This document shows, in pieces, positions 24,439 to 34,287 of a stretch of DNA of 64,000 nucleotides. The notes beneath the pieces were generated by a model. That model saw only the letters and a list, made by a program, of their open reading frames with translations, ran no database searches and was not told the origin of the DNA. Every line of letters begins with the position of its first letter. The stretch's first letter is position 1. The position numbers were made by a program, and so were the translations under genes. This stretch comes from JAJECS01 sp965219705 (GTDB taxonomy: Bacteria; Chloroflexota; UBA11872): the NCBI GenBank assembly GCA_965219705.1, contig OZ244789.1, positions 186,001 through 250,000 of the forward strand. The letters are read 5' to 3'.

Positions 24439-26313
24439 GTGGCGCGTGGACGCCGCCCGGCGCGGCGCGCACCACCACGACCCGGCGGCCGTCGCAAGGC
24501 CCCTCAGCCGTCGCCGGCGGCGCCCGCCCCGCCGCCCGTGGCTCCCGAGGCCGCGCCGATGCGAAAGGTTCCGCTGCCCGAGACCGCCACCATTGCGCAA
24601 ATCGCCGAGCGGGCGGAGGTCGAAAGCACCGACATCATCATCGAGCTGCTCTCGCGCAACGTGCTGGCGACCATCAATGCCGCCATCGACCGGGATACCG
24701 CCCGCGCCGTGCTGGCGAAGCTCGGAGTCGAAGTCATCGATGAGCCGAGCGGAGTCCCGCCGACGCCGGCGCCCGACGCGAGTGAAGCCGCGGCGCCCGA
24801 CGCCGAGGCGGCGGTGGGCGAGCCGCGCCCGCCCGTCGTGACGGTCATGGGCCATGTCGACCATGGCAAGACCACCTTGCTCGATGCCATCCGGCAGACG
24901 CAGATCGCCGCGGGCGAACATGGCGGCATTACCCAAAGCATTGGGGCCTATCAGGTCACGACCAAGGAAGGGCCGATCACCTTTATCGACACGCCGGGGC
25001 ATGAGGCCTTCACGGCCATGCGGGCGCGCGGCGCCGGCGTGACCGATATCGTGGTCGTGGTCGTGGCCGCTGACGATGGGGTGATGCCGCAGACGGTCGA
25101 GGCCATCGGGCACGCCAGAGCCGCCGGCGTACCGATGATCATGGCGGTCAACAAGATCGATTTGCCAACGGCCAATCCGGATCGCGCCTACCAGCAGCTG
25201 ACCCAGCATGACGTGGTGGTCGAGGCCTACGGCGGAAACGTCGTGGCAGTTCCGGTGTCGGCCGAGCAGGGCGACGGCATCGACGAGCTGCTGGAGTACA
25301 TCACGCTGACGGCGCAGCTCGAGGAGTTGCGGGCACCCGTTGACGGCCCGGCGGTTGCAACGGTTATCGAGACGCAGCTCGATCGCAGTCAGGGCCCGAT
25401 CGCCAGCGCCATCGTCACCAGCGGAAGGCTCAGTGTCAGCGATCAGGTGATGGTGGGCCACGTCGAGGGACGCGTGCGCGCGCTGTTCGACGACCACGGG
25501 CAGCGACTCAAGGAGGCCGGGCCGTCCACGCCGGTACAGGTTGTCGGATTGGAGTCGACCCCCACGGCCGGCGATCACCTACGCGTGGTCAAGCGGAGCA
25601 AGCGCCGCCGGCGCAGCGAGCGATCGGCAGCGCAACGCGGCGGCGGCGAGCAGGCGATCCGGCTCAGCCTAGAGCAGTTGGCGGCCCAGATGACCGCCGG
25701 CCAGCTGCATCAGCTGAGCGTGGTGGTAAAGGGCAGCACGGATGGTGCGACGGCGGCAGTGGTCAAGTCGCTGGCCGACGTCGGTGAAGCCCGTACCCGA
25801 GCAGTGGTGATTTACGAGGGAGTGGGCACGATCACCGAATCCGACGTGAACCTCGCCTCCGCCGCTGAAGGGATCGTGGTGGGCTTTGACGTGCGGATCG
25901 ATCCGGCCGCGCGCGCCGAGGCCGATCGGCAGGGCGTGGACGTGCGGGTCTACTTCACGATCTACGAGTTGATCGACGAGGTCGATGCGGCCCTGCGGGG
26001 ACTCTTGGAGCCCGAGCAGTTCGAGGTCGTCGATGGGCGGCTCGAGATTCGGGGTGAATTCCGCAGTGAACGCACCCAGCAGATCGTTGGCGGCATGGTG
26101 CTCAGCGGGCGCATCTATCGGGGCGCCGACGTGCGCATCCTTCGCCGTGGTGAGGAGATTGGCCAAGGCCGGATTGCAACCTTGCGGCGGTTTGCCGATG
26201 CGGTGGATGAGGTGCGCGAAGGATTCGACTGCGGGCTGGGTGTTCAAACCACGACAAATATTGAGCTCGCGGACATCATCGAGGTCTTCCACACCGAAAC
26301 TCGTCTGCCCTGA
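24439..26313 (+). CDS. infB: Translation initiation factor IF-2
   Basis: GTPase that delivers initiator tRNA to the 30S subunit, 624 residues, short for the family because the N-terminal region is reduced to a basic, Pro/Ala-rich segment of about 40 residues. An IF2-N domain (IAQIAERAEVESTDII) follows. The G domain begins VTVMGHVDHGKTTLLDAI, with DTPGHEAF and NKIDLP, then domains II-IV, ending IELADIIEVFHTETRLP. GTG start directly after the ylxR stop (1 nt gap), suggesting translational coupling. Confidence 0.98.
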   Translation: MARGRRPARRAPPRPGGRRKAPQPSPAAPAPPPVAPEAAPMRKVPLPETATIAQIAERAEVESTDIIIELLSRNVLATINAAIDRDTARAVLAKLGVEVIDEPSGVPPTPAPDASEAAAPDAEAAVGEPRPPVVTVMGHVDHGKTTLLDAIRQTQIAAGEHGGITQSIGAYQVTTKEGPITFIDTPGHEAFTAMRARGAGVTDIVVVVVAADDGVMPQTVEAIGHARAAGVPMIMAVNKIDLPTANPDRAYQQLTQHDVVVEAYGGNVVAVPVSAEQGDGIDELLEYITLTAQLEELRAPVDGPAVATVIETQLDRSQGPIASAIVTSGRLSVSDQVMVGHVEGRVRALFDDHGQRLKEAGPSTPVQVVGLESTPTAGDHLRVVKRSKRRRRSERSAAQRGGGEQAIRLSLEQLAAQMTAGQLHQLSVVVKGSTDGATAAVVKSLADVGEARTRAVVIYEGVGTITESDVNLASAAEGIVVGFDVRIDPAARAEADRQGVDVRVYFTIYELIDEVDAALRGLLEPEQFEVVDGRLEIRGEFRSERTQQIVGGMVLSGRIYRGADVRILRRGEEIGQGRIATLRRFADAVDEVREGFDCGLGVQTTTNIELADIIEVFHTETRLP

Positions 26314-26330
26314 TCGCCGGAGCTGCCCGC

Positions 26331-26714
26331 ATGCCCACGCGCCGCCCAGAGCGCATCGCCGCCCAGATCGCCCGCGAAGCAGGCGAGATCGTCAGGTTCA
26401 CGCTGGCCGACCCGCAAATCCGGATGGCATCGGTCAACCGGGCGCAGATGAGCCCCGATCTCCGCCGCGCGACCATCTTTGTGACCGTGCTTGGCGACGC
26501 CGAGCAATGCGAGGAGTCGCTCGCGGCGCTGGAACGCGCCACGGGCGTCGTGCGACGCGAGCTGAGCGCGCGGCTGCGTCTGCGATTCACGCCCGTCATC
26601 AGGTTTCAACTCGATCCAGGGATGGTGACGGAAGAGAGCCTGCACCAAATGCTGGACGAGCACCGCGACGATTCGAGTCGTGGCGTGGATCTCCCAACCG
26701 ATCGGCCTGAGTGA
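26331..26714 (+). CDS. rbfA: Ribosome-binding factor A
   Basis: 30S maturation factor of the RbfA family, 127 residues, KH-like fold. It begins RRPERIAAQIAREAGEIV and contains the central ATIFVTVLGD strand and LRLRFTPVIRFQLD, all typical. GGAG lies about 8 nt before the ATG. Placed as usual between infB and truB. Confidence 0.93.
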   Translation: MPTRRPERIAAQIAREAGEIVRFTLADPQIRMASVNRAQMSPDLRRATIFVTVLGDAEQCEESLAALERATGVVRRELSARLRLRFTPVIRFQLDPGMVTEESLHQMLDEHRDDSSRGVDLPTDRPE

Positions 26715-26758
26715 GCGACGGACGCCAACCCACGGCCGGCCTTTAGGGATAGAGTCTT

Positions 26759-27715
26759 GTGTCCTCGACATCCGACGCTCTGAGCGGCTTCATCGTGGCG
26801 GGCAAGCCAGTCGGCGCCCAGTCAACCGACATGGTGCGTGCGGCGCGGCGCTCCCTGGGTGAGCGCCGCGTCGGCCATTGCGGCACGCTCGACCCGCTGG
26901 CGGCGGGCGTGCTGCCTCTGGCGATCGGCCGCGCCACCCGGCTGAGCGAGCACGTGCTGCGCGCGCCGAAGACCTACGTCGCGGCTGTGCTCTTTGGTGT
27001 GCAAACCACGACCGACGACTTGGAAGGCGTGGTCATCGATGGCCCGCATCCAGCGCCAGACGCGGCTGACGTGCTGGGGCTTCTGCCACGGTTCGTCGGT
27101 GAGTTGCGCCAGCGCCCGCCGGCAACGTCGGCGGTGCGAGTTGACGGGCGTCGCGGGTACGCGCGCGTGCGGGCGGGCGAAGATTTCGTGCTCCCCGAGC
27201 GGAAGGTCGTGGTGCACGCGATCACGCCCGTGGCTCAGGCCGCGGTCGTGATAGAGGTGCGCGGGGATCGGTTGGCGCTGGATGGCGCCGGGACCGGCCA
27301 AGCGGCGCTGGTCATCGCCCTGGAGGTGCAGTGCGGCCGTGGGACGTATATCCGCAGCCTGGCCCGCGATATCGGAGCCGCGCTGGGATGCGGCGCGACA
27401 TTGCTGGCCCTGGTGCGCACGGCGGTTGGCCCATTTGCCCTGGCGGGCGCCATCGGACTTGAGGCACTGCGCCAAGCATTGCCGGCCGACCTTGCCGATA
27501 TCTTGTATGCGCCGGACGTCGCCCTCAGCGATCTGCCCGCATGCATCGTGGCGGCGAAGGATCGGGACGATTTCGTGCATGGCCGCCACCTTGGCGTCGA
27601 GTCCGAGCAATCGGGCGATCACCGTTTCTATGACGCTGCCGGAGTCTTCCTGGGCGTCGCGGAACGGACGGGCGGTAGCTGGGGAAAACTCCGCGTGATG
27701 TTGGCGGCGGCATGA
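26759..27715 (+). CDS. truB: tRNA pseudouridine(55) synthase TruB
   Basis: Converts U55 of tRNA to pseudouridine. 318 residues. Catalytic Asp in VGHCGTLDPLAAGVL, then RPPATSAVRVDGRRGYA and CGRGTYIRSLARDIG, all signature TruB segments. GTG start; TAGAGT just upstream could be a weak internal -10. The stop overlaps the ribF ATG by 4 bases (ATGA), indicating coupled translation. Confidence 0.97.
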   Translation: MSSTSDALSGFIVAGKPVGAQSTDMVRAARRSLGERRVGHCGTLDPLAAGVLPLAIGRATRLSEHVLRAPKTYVAAVLFGVQTTTDDLEGVVIDGPHPAPDAADVLGLLPRFVGELRQRPPATSAVRVDGRRGYARVRAGEDFVLPERKVVVHAITPVAQAAVVIEVRGDRLALDGAGTGQAALVIALEVQCGRGTYIRSLARDIGAALGCGATLLALVRTAVGPFALAGAIGLEALRQALPADLADILYAPDVALSDLPACIVAAKDRDDFVHGRHLGVESEQSGDHRFYDAAGVFLGVAERTGGSWGKLRVMLAAA

Positions 27716-28722
27716 CCCTGCCGAAAGAGATTGCGGGATGCGCCGTGCACACGGACCTCGGCGCGCTCGGCGCCCACACGCCGACGGCGGTCACCCTGGG
27801 CCGCTTCGACGGCGTGCACCAGGGCCACCGAGCCCTGCTGCGCGCGGCCGTGGCCGCGGCCCGCGAGACGCCCGGAACTCGGGCCGTGGCTCTCACCCTA
27901 TGGCCGCCGCCCGAGTGGATTCTGCGCCCGCACGAGCCCCGCGCTCTGCTCGCGACGCTTGACGACCGGCTGGCGCTCCTGGCGACCACCGGCGTCGACG
28001 CCATCGTCGTGCTCAGGTTCGATCTCGCGTTCGCTCAACAAAGCCCGAGTGAGTTCCTGACCCGGCTGCGGGACGAAATCGGCATGCGCGACCTGGTGAC
28101 GGGGCCTAACGCCCGCATCGGCAAGGGCGGCGCCGGCACGCCCCCGATCCTGCGGGCGCTGAGCCACAAGCTGGGCTACCGCTACCGAGAGATCACCTGG
28201 CATGGTCCTGCCAGGACAAATCGCAGCTCGACGATCCGCGCCGCCCTGGCGCGCGGCGACGTTGCGGCTGTGAACGCCGGCTTGGGCCGTGCGTACAGTC
28301 TCCCGGGAGTCGTGGTGCGCGGCTCGGGCGAGGGTCGGAAATTGGGCTTCCCCACGGCGAACCTCTCGTATGCCGAGTGGCTGCGGGTACCCGGCGACGG
28401 CGTTTATGCGGGTCTGAGCGTGATCGACGGGGCCGAACCGCTGCGGGCCGCCATCAGCATCGGCACTCGCCCCACCTACGGAGAGCACCCACGTGTGGTG
28501 GAGGCCCATCTGTTGGATGTTTCCCGCGATCTCTACGATCGGCCGATGCGCCTGTTCTTCGTCTCGCGGCTGCGCCCCCAATGCACCTTTGCGGACACCG
28601 AAGAGCTAGCGGACACGATTGCGCAAGACGTGTCGGCCGTGCGCGGCGCGGTTCTCCCCCCGCCGCACACCATGGCGCCGTTCATCGGGGACTCGTCCAT
28701 CTCCATGGGCAGTGTCCGCTAA
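27712..28722 (+). CDS. ribF: Bifunctional riboflavin kinase / FAD synthetase
   Basis: Makes FMN then FAD. 336 residues. The N-terminal nucleotidyltransferase domain reads GRFDGVHQGHRALL; the usual Asn of GNFDGVHxGH is Arg here, an uncommon change next to the adenylyl-binding loop. The C-terminal kinase domain has GRKLGFPTANL and GDGVYAGLSVI with PTYGEHPRVVEAHLLD (two adjoining motifs). An extra tail of about 25 residues beyond the usual end is of unknown use. Last gene of the nusA operon. Confidence 0.95.
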   Translation: MTLPKEIAGCAVHTDLGALGAHTPTAVTLGRFDGVHQGHRALLRAAVAAARETPGTRAVALTLWPPPEWILRPHEPRALLATLDDRLALLATTGVDAIVVLRFDLAFAQQSPSEFLTRLRDEIGMRDLVTGPNARIGKGGAGTPPILRALSHKLGYRYREITWHGPARTNRSSTIRAALARGDVAAVNAGLGRAYSLPGVVVRGSGEGRKLGFPTANLSYAEWLRVPGDGVYAGLSVIDGAEPLRAAISIGTRPTYGEHPRVVEAHLLDVSRDLYDRPMRLFFVSRLRPQCTFADTEELADTIAQDVSAVRGAVLPPPHTMAPFIGDSSISMGSVR

Positions 28723-28770
28723 CTCACTGCCACCAGGCCGGCCCGCGAACGTACGCTGCGCACAAGCCCG

Positions 28771-29037
28771 ATGCGAACTCTCGACGTCTTCGTCTCCGCC
28801 GATTGCGCCGCGTGCGCGGAGGCGCGGCGCATCGCCGCCGACGTGGCGCGCACCGCGCCGGACCTTGTCGTCCGCGTCGTCGATATCCACGAAGAGCCGG
28901 CGGCCGTGCCGGCGTCGGTGGTCGCTGTGCCAACATATGCGCTCGACGGTCGTTTGATTCACTTGGGCAATCCAAGCCCGGCGTGGCGCAGCGAACTCCT
29001 GTCGCGTCTGGAGAAAGGGGCACCGCGTGGGTCTTGA
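28771..29037 (+). CDS. Thioredoxin-like small protein (CxxC)
   Basis: 88 residues. A beta-alpha-beta start with the redox motif CAAC (VSADCAACAEARR) and a cis-Pro-like VVAVPTYAL support a thioredoxin fold, similar to small glutaredoxin-like proteins. Its last codons overlap the GTG of the Crp/Fnr gene by 11 nt, so the two are translated together. That pairing suggests a redox input to the regulator, but this is inference. Confidence 0.75.
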   Translation: MRTLDVFVSADCAACAEARRIAADVARTAPDLVVRVVDIHEEPAAVPASVVAVPTYALDGRLIHLGNPSPAWRSELLSRLEKGAPRGS

Positions 29038-29758
29038 ATCCCAACCAGCCACCGGTCGCTCGCGGGCGAGGTCGACAACCCGCAACGTCGCCGAACTCAA
29101 GCGCCAGTACCTCTCGGCAGTCGACATCTTCCGTGACTTGTCACAGCAGCAACTCAAGGATGTCGAGCAGATCTTTCGCATGACCACGGTCCCCAAGGGC
29201 CGCATCGTCTTCCAACCGGACGAGACGGGCGAGGGATTGTTCATCCTCAAATCAGGCGGGGTGCAGGTCTACCGCATCTCGCCGGAGGGCAAACGGTTTG
29301 TGGTGTCCAGCGTGGAGCCGGGGACGTTTTTCGGGGAGATGGCGTTCCTCGGCCAATCGATGTACGGGTCGTTCGCGGAGACGACCGAGGCGTCGGTGCT
29401 CTGCGTGATGAGCCGCTACGACATCGAGCAGCTCCTGCAGCGCTATCCGGCGGTTGCGGTGCGGATGATGCAGGCGCTCTCGCAGCGACTGAGCGAAGCG
29501 GAGACGCAACTCGAGGACCTGGCGCTCAAGTCGCTGGCCTCAAGGCTGGCCACCTTCATCTTGCGTCATACGAATGAAGACGCCCGGCAAATGCTCGGGC
29601 TGACGCACAACGACTTGGCCGAGCGTGTCGGCACGTCCCGCGAGACCGCCACACAGGCCTTGAACGAGTTGAAGGCCGACGGGCTGATCGCGATTGGGCG
29701 CAAGCGCATCGAGATTCTGGATCGGGAGGGCTTGGAGGCCATCGCCGAGTCCTATTGA
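29027..29758 (+). CDS. Crp/Fnr family transcriptional regulator
   Basis: 243 residues. A cyclic-nucleotide-binding-type beta barrel at about 25-140 (GEGLFILKSGGVQVYR, EPGTFFGEMAFLG), then a dimerisation helix and a winged HTH (LTHNDLAERVGTSRETATQAL). The N-terminal cysteine cluster of FNR is absent, so it is not a [4Fe-4S] oxygen sensor of that kind; the effector is unknown. GTG start inside the preceding thioredoxin-like gene. Confidence 0.93.
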   Translation: MGLESQPATGRSRARSTTRNVAELKRQYLSAVDIFRDLSQQQLKDVEQIFRMTTVPKGRIVFQPDETGEGLFILKSGGVQVYRISPEGKRFVVSSVEPGTFFGEMAFLGQSMYGSFAETTEASVLCVMSRYDIEQLLQRYPAVAVRMMQALSQRLSEAETQLEDLALKSLASRLATFILRHTNEDARQMLGLTHNDLAERVGTSRETATQALNELKADGLIAIGRKRIEILDREGLEAIAESY

Positions 29759-29834
29759 CCTCGGCGGGCGGCGCCAACCTGTCGCGATTGGGGCGTATGA
29801 CACAATGCGCCGCTCGACAGCCACAGGAAAATGC

Positions 29835-31424
29835 ATGCACGGACCGCGCCCGCTGATCGCGTCAATACGCGGCGTGGTGTCGAGCGCCCACCCCCTGGCT
29901 ACGCAGGCCGGCCTGCGGCTCTTGCTGGCGGGCGGCAGTGCCATCGACGCCGCGGTTGCCACGGCAGCAGCGCTCAACGTCGTGGAGCCGTATATGTCGG
30001 GCGTTGCCGGCATGGGCGTGGCCACGTTGTACCTCGCGAGCGAGCGTCGCATCCGCACCCTGGATTTCATTCCGCCGGTTCCCGGAACCTACGACGCCAC
30101 AACCAAGGCGCGCGCGGACCTGATGCGAGGGCCGCATAGCGTGGGCACCCCCGGGAACCTGGCCGGGTGGTGCGAGTTGCTGGCCGCCCATGGCCGGCGC
30201 ACGCGCGGAGAGGCTTTCGCGCCGGCCATCGACCTGGCGCGCAATGGATATCCGATCACCGATTTCAATGCCTACGTCATCAACGAGTCGATGTCCGTGT
30301 GCGCGGCGGACGAGGCCTGGGCCGCGATCTACACCGACGGCGGCGAGGCGCCGGCGCCGGGGTGGGTGCTGCGGCAGCGCGACCTCGCGGACACGCTGGA
30401 GACGGCGGCAGCCGATGGGCCGGAGGACCTGCACCGGGGCCAGCTGGCGCGCAGGCTTGTGGCGCGTTTGCAGCCGCTCGGCGGGAGCGTCTCGCTGGAC
30501 GATCTGGAGGCGGTGCAGCCGCGCTGGAACGATCCGGTCGCCACGACATACCGCGGAATCCGCGTGCACACGCCGCCGCCGCAGTCCGAAGGGTTCCAGA
30601 TGTTGCAGTCGCTGCGGCTGCTCACGAGCGTAGACATCGGCGGGCTGCCGCCGAACGGCGTCGAGCACCTCGATGCCGCGTTTCGGGCTATCCGCCTCGC
30701 TGCCGAGCAGCGCATTCTGCACGCCAACGCCTCCCGGGACGAGATCGACGAACTGCTTGGCGACACCGCGCTGGGAGCGCTGCGCGCACGACTGGAGTCG
30801 GGCGAGCCAATCAGCGGCCGCACCCAGCTCTATGGCGAGCCGTCATCGGATATCCGCGGGTCGCGCGAGCACACGACGTCGCTCTCGGTGGGTGACGCAG
30901 AAGGCAATCTCGTGTGTGTGACGCAGAGCCTGGGATCGCCGTTTGGCGCGGGAATCGCCGTGCCCGGCACCGGCGTTGTCCTCAACAACTTCCTGAATTG
31001 GGGAGAGCTGCATCCGGACAGCCCGAACTACATGGCGCCGGGCGCGCCGCTGTCCCTGCCGATCGCGCCGAGCGTGACGACTCGCGACGGCGAGCCGGTG
31101 CTGGCGCTGGGCACGCCGGGCGGGCATGGCATTTGCCAGACGCAAACCCAGGTGATGGTGCAGTGGGCCGACTTCGGGTTGGGCTTGCAGCAGGCGATCG
31201 AGGCGCCGCGCGGGGTTCTGGACGATGGGACGGCACTGCGGATCGAGTCGCGGGTCACGCCCGCGACCCTCGATGAATTGCGGGCTCGCGGGCACGACGT
31301 CAACGTGCTCGACGCCTTTACAAATTACGTCGGCGGCATGCAGGGCGTCGCGCGCGATCCGGCGACGGGCGTGTTGACCGGCGGCGCCGACCCGCGTCGC
31401 GACGGCTACGCCGCCGGCCTGTAG
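29835..31424 (+). CDS. Gamma-glutamyltransferase
   Basis: Ntn-hydrolase that cleaves or transfers the gamma-glutamyl group of glutathione and related compounds. About 529 residues from the start chosen here, with AGGA 8 nt upstream; an ATG at 29805 is also possible. The proenzyme's nucleophile is the Thr in SREHTTSLSVGDAEGN, where self-cleavage makes the two subunits. Other family features are LLAGGSAIDAAVA, GVAGMGVATLY and PGAPLSLPIAPS. No signal peptide is evident, so it is probably cytoplasmic. The family also includes cephalosporin acylase-like enzymes, so substrate is open. Confidence 0.92.
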   Translation: MHGPRPLIASIRGVVSSAHPLATQAGLRLLLAGGSAIDAAVATAAALNVVEPYMSGVAGMGVATLYLASERRIRTLDFIPPVPGTYDATTKARADLMRGPHSVGTPGNLAGWCELLAAHGRRTRGEAFAPAIDLARNGYPITDFNAYVINESMSVCAADEAWAAIYTDGGEAPAPGWVLRQRDLADTLETAAADGPEDLHRGQLARRLVARLQPLGGSVSLDDLEAVQPRWNDPVATTYRGIRVHTPPPQSEGFQMLQSLRLLTSVDIGGLPPNGVEHLDAAFRAIRLAAEQRILHANASRDEIDELLGDTALGALRARLESGEPISGRTQLYGEPSSDIRGSREHTTSLSVGDAEGNLVCVTQSLGSPFGAGIAVPGTGVVLNNFLNWGELHPDSPNYMAPGAPLSLPIAPSVTTRDGEPVLALGTPGGHGICQTQTQVMVQWADFGLGLQQAIEAPRGVLDDGTALRIESRVTPATLDELRARGHDVNVLDAFTNYVGGMQGVARDPATGVLTGGADPRRDGYAAGL

Positions 31425-31678
31425 AAGCGCCGCGCCAGGCTAAGGCCTCGACGACCGCGTTCAGCAACACCGCCGGCTGCCCGCAGGCTGAATGGCGAGA
31501 ACGGCGCGGCGCTCTCCGTATACTTGGCGCTGGAACCGCTTTCGCCGACATGGGCCGCGGATGGCGGGTTGCCATTGCCGGTTTTTCTAATCTCCCGCGG
31601 TGAATCCGCGCCGTCGCGGGTCCTCGCAGGCTCGCTCGGAAGCCGCGACGGCGTTCAGCAGGCTCCGGACGGGTCGAC

Positions 31679-32434
31679 GTGAGCGGACGGTCCAGGATTC
31701 TCACCATCACCGCGCTGGGCGTGGGCCTTGCGGCGGTCGCCGCCGTCATTCTGCTGACGTTCGTGGTGCAACAGGGCGCCGACGCGACGAGCGAGACCGC
31801 GCGGACTCCGACCGCATCGGCTCGCCAGGCTTCTCCAACGGAGTTTTCCGACGCCACGCCGGCGCTGGCTGCGGAGACTCCGCGCGTCCTGGCTGCCCGT
31901 CAAGCACGAGCGGCGCTGCCAATAGTCGAGCCGGAGCCGTTTCGCCTTTCGCGCGTGTGCCCGTTTGTCGGGCACCATACGGCCTCCTATGAGTTGCTGG
32001 AGTTTCTGACGTCGGTGGATCACGCGATCTTCGCGCTCGATCCAGCCATCGGACACCTGGCGCTGCTGGCCGATGGCACGCTGCGGGGACACATCGAGCC
32101 CGTCCGCCTGATCGCAGCCAGCGGCGCCATGAGCGACGCCCTGCTCCACGCCCCCGCCCTGGGACCGCGCGACTACAGTGGTCCGGCGCTATTCGCGCAG
32201 CAGTTCAAGCTCCTGCGGGGCCTGACGCTGACGGCCAGCGAGACTCAGTCCAGGCTGATCCGCGCGTACGCCGGTGGGCGAGTGCCGGGGCCCCCTGGCA
32301 CTCCTGTGCCGTCGAACGCTGCCCTGCACGCCGTGGTCGGGCTGGTTCAGGGTCTCGATCGGTCGGTGGACTTTCGCGACAACTTGATCCGGCGCCTGCT
32401 CCCGTTCATTAGCGACTTTCCACGGAGCTGCTGA
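31679..32434 (+). CDS. Membrane-anchored protein of unknown function
   Basis: 251 residues with a GTG start. One N-terminal transmembrane helix (about 8-32, ILTITALGVGLAAVAAVILL) precedes a Thr/Ala/Pro-rich linker (about 35-75) and a globular, mostly helical outer domain. I do not recognise the family. Two cysteines near VCPFVGHH and FPRSC could form a disulfide. The 254-nt gap upstream shows no gene; TATACT at 31519-31524 could be its -10 but lacks a clear -35. Confidence 0.7.
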   Translation: MSGRSRILTITALGVGLAAVAAVILLTFVVQQGADATSETARTPTASARQASPTEFSDATPALAAETPRVLAARQARAALPIVEPEPFRLSRVCPFVGHHTASYELLEFLTSVDHAIFALDPAIGHLALLADGTLRGHIEPVRLIAASGAMSDALLHAPALGPRDYSGPALFAQQFKLLRGLTLTASETQSRLIRAYAGGRVPGPPGTPVPSNAALHAVVGLVQGLDRSVDFRDNLIRRLLPFISDFPRSC

Positions 32435-32480
32435 GCCTCATGACGATCGACTGGATGCGGTCGCGGCGGCGGTGTGCGGT

Positions 32481-33404
32481 TCAGCCGCGGGACGGCGCCC
32501 CGGAGAGCACAGGATGCTGGCGCCGATCGATCATTTCGCGCAGCAGGGTGGTGGTGTAGTTGGTGCTGCCGCAGCAGGAGCCGATCACACGAACTCCAAG
32601 CTCGATCCACTGCTCGGCGAACTCGACCATGCGCTCCGGCGGGTACGTGTAGCACACCTTGCCGCCGATCAGCTCGGGAACGCCGGCGTTGGATTGCGCC
32701 ATGAGCGGCCGCGTCGGGCGGGCGTCCACCATCTGCTGCAGCACCTGGGACATCTCTTCGGGGCCATTGCCGCAGTTGCAGCCCACGACATCGGCGCCGG
32801 CCTCCTCGCAGGCCCGCAGGCCGTCGGCCGGCGCCACCCCCATCATCGTGTGCAGGTTGATGTCGTAGGTCATGGTGACGAAGACCGGAAGTCCCGTTTC
32901 CTTGGCGGCCTTGATGGCGATCTGCACCTCTTGGATGTCGCTGAAGGTCTCGCACAGCAGGAGGTCGGCGCCGCCGGCCTTGAGGTGCTCGGCTTGGACG
33001 GCGAAGGCCTCGTACATCTCATCCGGTGTGATCTCTCCCAGCGGTACCAGAAAGTCGCCGCTCTGGCCGATATCGCCCGCCACCCAGGCAGCATCGCCCG
33101 CCGCCGCGCGTGCCATCTCGGCAGCGCGGCGGTTGATATCACCGGCTTGATCCAGCAGCCCGGCCCGCTTGAGCCGGATGAGGTTGCCGCCAAACGTATT
33201 GGTCGTGATGACATTGGCGCCGGCGGCGACATAGGCCGCATAGACCTGCTGCACAAGGTGGGGGTGTCGCAGCGTGGCCTCTTCGGGCGCTTCCCAATCG
33301 CGGTCCTCGTAGGCATTGAGCGTGGCGCCCATGGCCCCATCGAACAACAGCACGTCATCGTCAAGGTGGCGCACGGGGGCCCAGGCATCCGAGCGATCAA
33401 CCAT
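32481..33404 (-). CDS. Homocysteine S-methyltransferase family protein
   Basis: Zinc-dependent methyltransferase of the homocysteine/betaine methyltransferase fold, about 307 residues, stand-alone rather than the full MetH. The first barrel strand is LLFDGAMGATL, followed by TNTFGGN. The zinc ligands are Cys in VGCNCGNGPEEM and the Cys pair in GSCCGSTNYT. The ATG at 33404 has AAAGGG 6 nt upstream; the ATG at 33410 is less well placed. Methyl donor (S-methylmethionine, betaine, or a cobalamin protein) cannot be told from the sequence. Confidence 0.88.
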   Translation of the reverse strand: MVDRSDAWAPVRHLDDDVLLFDGAMGATLNAYEDRDWEAPEEATLRHPHLVQQVYAAYVAAGANVITTNTFGGNLIRLKRAGLLDQAGDINRRAAEMARAAAGDAAWVAGDIGQSGDFLVPLGEITPDEMYEAFAVQAEHLKAGGADLLLCETFSDIQEVQIAIKAAKETGLPVFVTMTYDINLHTMMGVAPADGLRACEEAGADVVGCNCGNGPEEMSQVLQQMVDARPTRPLMAQSNAGVPELIGGKVCYTYPPERMVEFAEQWIELGVRVIGSCCGSTNYTTTLLREMIDRRQHPVLSGAPSRG

Positions 33405-33693
33405 GCGCATCCCTTTCTCGCGCGACTGTGCGCAACGCGGCCGCGCCCGCACCGCGTTCGTTCTGGCAGCATACCGCCGCGATGTCATGCCAGCTGCAAG
33501 CGATCGCGACCATGAGGCCTGGGCTCACCCGTCGTCGGCAACCCATTCATGCGATGGTGGCGCCGCAGCCCCCAGCCGGATGTCCGGACTCATGAGGCCA
33601 ATCGGACCGACGATGCCGTTCCCGGCATGGGGCTGCCGGGCGGCAGGTTTCCGACCCGGCGCCCGGACAACCATCAGGTGGAGCGGCACCTAG

Positions 33694-34287
33694 ATGCGCC
33701 GCCTGCTGGTGCTGGTGATGTGGCTGATCGTCGCATTGGCCGCGCTGGTGATTGTGGTCGGGTTTTTTTCGGCCATCGGCACGGTGGACCGTTCGGACCT
33801 GCCGCAGGTTGACGCAACAGCCGAGGCCGCGGACTCAGCGCTGGTCAAGATTGCGCAATTCGGCCTGGTGAGCGCGCGAGCCCGCGGCAGCGGTGAGGCG
33901 CAGCCGGTGCAGGTCATCTTTACGGATGCTGAGATCAGCGCGCTGATCGGCGATTGGGGACGGGAGTCGGATTGGTGGGGATCAATCGACCGGCTGCAGG
34001 TGGCTTTTGGCCACAACGTGATCGTGGTGACCGGCGTGCTCATGTCCCTGGGGCTGGAGTTTGACTTTCGGCTGGATCTCGAGATCGCGATCGAGCAGAG
34101 CGAGCGGCGCGTGGCGATAGGGCGAATGCAAGTGGGTGATATCAACGCTCCGGGCTTCATCACCAACGCCCTATTGGAGCTCGTCACGCGGACGGTCGAC
34201 GCGGGCTTGCCGCGCATCCCGATGCGCATCGAGTCGTTGATTCTCAGCGACGGTGAACTGATCGCCTCGGGCGCGGCGATTCCCTAG
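33694..34287 (+). CDS. Membrane-anchored protein of unknown function
   Basis: 197 residues; an N-terminal signal anchor (about 4-27, LVLVMWLIVALAALVIVVGFF) and an outer domain of alternating strands rich in Val and Ile, ending SLILSDGELIASGAAIP. The strand pattern recalls lipid-binding TULIP/YpmS-like domains, but no diagnostic motif is visible. GGAG 9-11 nt before the ATG. Confidence 0.65.
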   Translation: MRRLLVLVMWLIVALAALVIVVGFFSAIGTVDRSDLPQVDATAEAADSALVKIAQFGLVSARARGSGEAQPVQVIFTDAEISALIGDWGRESDWWGSIDRLQVAFGHNVIVVTGVLMSLGLEFDFRLDLEIAIEQSERRVAIGRMQVGDINAPGFITNALLELVTRTVDAGLPRIPMRIESLILSDGELIASGAAIP

